The notes beneath the pieces were generated by a model. That model made no database searches. It worked only from the letters and a program-made list of their open reading frames with translations, and was not told where the DNA came from. Position numbers and translations under genes: made by a program. Shown here in pieces: positions 61,276-64,000 of a stretch of DNA of 64,000 bases. Source of the DNA: Accumulibacter appositus (GTDB taxonomy: Bacteria > Pseudomonadota > Gammaproteobacteria > Burkholderiales > Rhodocyclaceae); assembly GCF_035440685.1 (NCBI RefSeq), contig NZ_DAORMW010000005.1, one strand, 5' to 3'. Within the stretch, counting starts at the first letter, position 1; the number at the start of each line of letters is the position of its first letter.

Positions 61276-63426
61276 ATGATCGAAAGCCTCTTCGCCTCTA
61301 TCCTGCCGTCCCTTGAGCACTTCCACCTGCTCGGCTACTGGCTGGCCTTCTTTGCCGCCTTGCTCGAAACGGCATTCGTGGTTGGTCTGCTACTGCCCGG
61401 CTCGACTCTCCTGCTCATGCTTGGCGCCCTGTCGGCCAGCGGCCATCTCGATTTCGTCGACCTGCTGTGGTTTGCGGTCGCCGGCGCCGTCCTTGGCGAT
61501 AATTTCAATTACTGGTTGGGCCAACGCTACGGCAACAGGTGGGTGCGTGACGGCGTGTGGTTCCTGACGCCGGATCATTTCGGTAAGGCACGCAGCTTCT
61601 TCGATCGGCATGGCGCAAAGAGCGTCTTTCTGGCGCGCTTCATCCCGAGCGTCAAGGAAGTCGCACCCTTCGTGGCCGGCACTGTCGGCATGCAGCGCCA
61701 TACGTTCATGCTCTGGAATGTCCTGGGTGCCATCGGCTGGGGCCTGCAGTGGGTCGGTGGTGGCTACCTGTTCGGGCAGTCGCTCAATCTGGCGCAGGCG
61801 TGGATGTCACGCGCGGGGATGGCGCTGGTCGTCGTGTTGCTGGTCTGGGTGCTGCTGTGGCTCTTGCAGCGCTTCGTCGTGCGCCATGGGGGCGCGGTGC
61901 TGCAGGTGGCGGTTTCGCTCGGACGCTCGATCAAGGCTGGCCTGGGTCGTAATCGCTATCTGCGCCGACTGGCGCGCCGCCATCCAGACGGCGTCCGCTT
62001 TCTCGCCGAGCGTGTCGATCGCGCCCATTTCAAAGGCCTGCCACTGACGCTTCTGATGCTGGCATTCGCCTTTGCCCTGGCCTTGTTCGCGGGCGTTGTC
62101 GAGGATGTCGTCACCTCCGACCCGATCGTTGCGCTCGACCATGCCGCCGCCCAGCTGATCGCCGCGTTTCGCACGCCAGCAGTCGTTTCCCCGGCGCTGT
62201 GGATTACCAGCCTCGGCGAGCCAGCGGTCGTCGGAGCACTACTCGCGGTCGCGTGCCTGGTGCTCTGGCTGGCGAACCTGAACTACGCGATTGCGGCCTT
62301 GCTGCTCTCCAGCCTTGGCGCAAGCGCGTTCAGCGCGCTGGCCAAAATGGCCTTTCGGCGGCCTCGGCCGGTCGAGGCCCTGTTGCTCGAATCGTCCTGG
62401 TCGTTCCCGAGCGGGCACGCCACCGCAGCCGTTGCGTTCTACGGTTTCCTGGGCTATCTCTTGATCCGTTCGAGCGCCACATGGAAGACGCAGGTCAAGC
62501 TATTCTTTGCCACCGGCGTCCTGGTCGTCCTGATCGGCCTGAGCCGCATCGTGCTCGGCGTGCATTATCTGAGCGATGTCTGGGCAGGCTACCTGATCGG
62601 AACCCTTTGGCTGATTGTCGGCATCAGCCTGAGCGAATTCCTGGCGGCCGGCGGCCGAATCAACTGGCATGCGCCGAGCGAGCCGTGGCGAAGGACAGCG
62701 GCTCGCGGCCTGGCCGTTGTCGCCGCTGTCGGATGCGTCACCTATGCATCTGCCCGCAGGCTGCCGGCGCCTGCGCACCCGACCGCGTTGAGCGTCGACC
62801 TCGATCGTCCTGTGGATGAGCTGTTGCGCAGCGCGACGCTTTCGCGCACGCTCACCCTGCTTGGCCGGCCCGAGCAAGCGCTGAGCTTCGCCATCGTCGA
62901 AGCGAACGCCGACGCCTTGGCGGCCCGCCTGCGCCGGGCGGGATGGCTGGCCGCCGACAAGGCCGATGCGCAGAACATGCTGCGCCTTGCCCGGCAAGGC
63001 CTGGATTACGTCACGGCACCGCTCGCACCGGCTTTCTGGAACGACCAGATGAACGACCTGGCGTTCGAACGACCGCTTCAAGAGGCCGAGAAAAAAGTGG
63101 TGGCGACGGTTCGCATCTGGACGACGCCCTATCGGGTTGGCCAGGATCGTCTATTCGTCGGGGTGGTGCGCGAGTACGATGGCACCCGCTGGGGCGTGTT
63201 GCACACGATCTTGCCTGACGTAGACGCGGCGGCTGAAGGCTTCGTCGACTCGCTCCAGCGCGCGGGACAGCCATTCGCTGTTTGCCTGCGACCATTGCTC
63301 CCGCCGATGATCGGCAGCTACCTGCTGGGTGGCCATTTCTTCACCCGCGGGCAGTTGTGGCTGCTTGACCCGGGCGACCACGGCGAGCTTGCACGGCTGT
63401 GTGGCAGGCACGGGCCAAGACAATGA
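61276..63426 (+). CDS. DedA / PAP2 phosphatase / LssY-C fusion membrane protein
   Basis: A 716-residue protein. Residues ~10-200: DedA/SNARE-associated domain (LLPGSTLLLMLGAL, FIPSVKEVAPFVAGTVGM), a lipid scramblase/flippase family. Residues ~255-455: PAP2 phosphatase with KMAFRRPRP, the PSGHATA motif and SRIVLGVHYLSDVWAG, a complete acid phosphatase triad. Residues ~500-716: LssY C-terminal-like domain. Likely dephosphorylates and moves a phospholipid or undecaprenyl-type substrate. The ATGA overlap with dgkA supports a shared lipid-recycling role. Confidence 0.9.
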   Translation: MIESLFASILPSLEHFHLLGYWLAFFAALLETAFVVGLLLPGSTLLLMLGALSASGHLDFVDLLWFAVAGAVLGDNFNYWLGQRYGNRWVRDGVWFLTPDHFGKARSFFDRHGAKSVFLARFIPSVKEVAPFVAGTVGMQRHTFMLWNVLGAIGWGLQWVGGGYLFGQSLNLAQAWMSRAGMALVVVLLVWVLLWLLQRFVVRHGGAVLQVAVSLGRSIKAGLGRNRYLRRLARRHPDGVRFLAERVDRAHFKGLPLTLLMLAFAFALALFAGVVEDVVTSDPIVALDHAAAQLIAAFRTPAVVSPALWITSLGEPAVVGALLAVACLVLWLANLNYAIAALLLSSLGASAFSALAKMAFRRPRPVEALLLESSWSFPSGHATAAVAFYGFLGYLLIRSSATWKTQVKLFFATGVLVVLIGLSRIVLGVHYLSDVWAGYLIGTLWLIVGISLSEFLAAGGRINWHAPSEPWRRTAARGLAVVAAVGCVTYASARRLPAPAHPTALSVDLDRPVDELLRSATLSRTLTLLGRPEQALSFAIVEANADALAARLRRAGWLAADKADAQNMLRLARQGLDYVTAPLAPAFWNDQMNDLAFERPLQEAEKKVVATVRIWTTPYRVGQDRLFVGVVREYDGTRWGVLHTILPDVDAAAEGFVDSLQRAGQPFAVCLRPLLPPMIGSYLLGGHFFTRGQLWLLDPGDHGELARLCGRHGPRQ

Positions 63427-63788
63427 AGAACCAGGCCTTCACGAAGAAACTGCGCAATGCCTTTGCCGGCATCGGCTGCGCGTGGACCGAGGAACGGAAT
63501 TTCCGTGTCCATGTGGCGCTCGGCCTCGTCACCCTGCTCGGCTTCGCTGTGCTGCAACCCACCGCCTTGTGGTGGGCGCTCATAGTAGTATGCATCGCGC
63601 TCGTTCTCGCCGCGGAGCTGCTGAACTCGGCCGTAGAGGCGCTCACCGACCACCTCCATCCGGAATTGCACCCGGTCATCGGCAAGGTGAAGGACATGCT
63701 CGCCGGCATGGTCCTGGTGATCAGCTTCGGTGCAGCAGTCGTGGCGATGCTCGCCCTGTACGCCACCGTGGCTGCGTGGTCGCCGTAA
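63423..63788 (+). CDS. dgkA: Diacylglycerol kinase
   Basis: A 121-residue protein with the three-helix DgkA topology and the signature ALVLAAELLNSAVEALTDHL. Its start overlaps the preceding stop (ATGA). It phosphorylates diacylglycerol to phosphatidic acid, the reverse direction of the PAP2 domain upstream. Confidence 0.94.
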   Translation: MKNQAFTKKLRNAFAGIGCAWTEERNFRVHVALGLVTLLGFAVLQPTALWWALIVVCIALVLAAELLNSAVEALTDHLHPELHPVIGKVKDMLAGMVLVISFGAAVVAMLALYATVAAWSP

Positions 63789-64000
63789 GGCCGCGCGACA
63801 TCTTCGGCTAGGCTTTCCCCGTATTTCTTCTCCCGGAAACGGCCGCTATCGGCGGCTAAGTCTCGGCTAACTCTTGGTCGCTATCTTGATCGCCATGCAC
63901 ACCCGCAGAAGAGGGGAAAAGGCGACCTTCCAGGTGAAGGGTTTCAGCCCCTGTTTAACCTACCGAAAAAAACTTCTCGCGTAATCAATCGCTTGCAAGG
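63789..64000. other. Right-edge region without gene
   Basis: 212 bases after dgkA. No ORF, RNA gene or clear terminator recognised. Confidence 0.4.

Overview
The window is GC-rich DNA from a betaproteobacterium. The arrangement petA-petB-petC-sspA-sspB, the cluster ffs / dnaX-ybaB-recR, and a tungsten-type aldehyde oxidoreductase operon laid out like that of Aromatoleum point to the Rhodocyclales. A relative of Candidatus Accumulibacter is my best guess, but that is inference because no rRNA is present.

Layout. 1-13.1 kb is mostly housekeeping and accessory chromosome: the end of metF, a TfoX-like protein, a DnaJ-led cluster of unknown genes, a drug/metabolite transporter, a frameshifted methyltransferase, a beta-propeller protein, an OmpR/QseC-type two-component system, a His-rich CDF metal exporter, dtd, bacterioferritin, tRNA-Glu and tRNA-Ala behind a near-consensus promoter, and a patatin. 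13.2-28.8 kb is a sodium/pH homeostasis island: two nhaD antiporters flank a FixL/FixJ-like two-component system, a ten-gene non-canonical Mrp antiporter operon and a universal stress protein, and a LuxR-type regulator lies beyond the second nhaD. 29-42 kb is accessory DNA. It holds a decayed ISAs1 transposase, an AT-rich gene of unknown origin, a 1604-residue TIR-NTPase-solenoid protein that looks like an anti-phage STAND sensor, an HNH endonuclease gene cut in two by an IS1634-like element, palindromic repeats, a cold-shock/Excalibur membrane protein and a VapBC-like pair. 42-51 kb returns to core genes (sspBA, cytochrome bc1), followed by an AraC regulator, a second CDF transporter, an outer-membrane protein and a class-C beta-lactamase-fold hydrolase. 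51-58 kb carries recR, ybaB, dnaX, the SRP RNA and the aldehyde oxidoreductase operon. 58-64 kb contains several decaying genes (a nucleotidyltransferase, a PepSY protein, a response regulator reduced to its tail), an orphan histidine kinase, a DedA-PAP2-LssY fusion and a diacylglycerol kinase.

Two results are directly checkable in the sequence. First, removing the 1963-bp IS (37561-39523) and one copy of its 6-bp target duplication restores a continuous HNH endonuclease frame of 259 codons. Second, a dispersed intergenic repeat occurs three times plus a fragment, and its last 51 bases keep the same short reading frame and stop codon in all three copies. The best candidate for an undescribed system is the TIR-STAND protein facing the broken HNH endonuclease.
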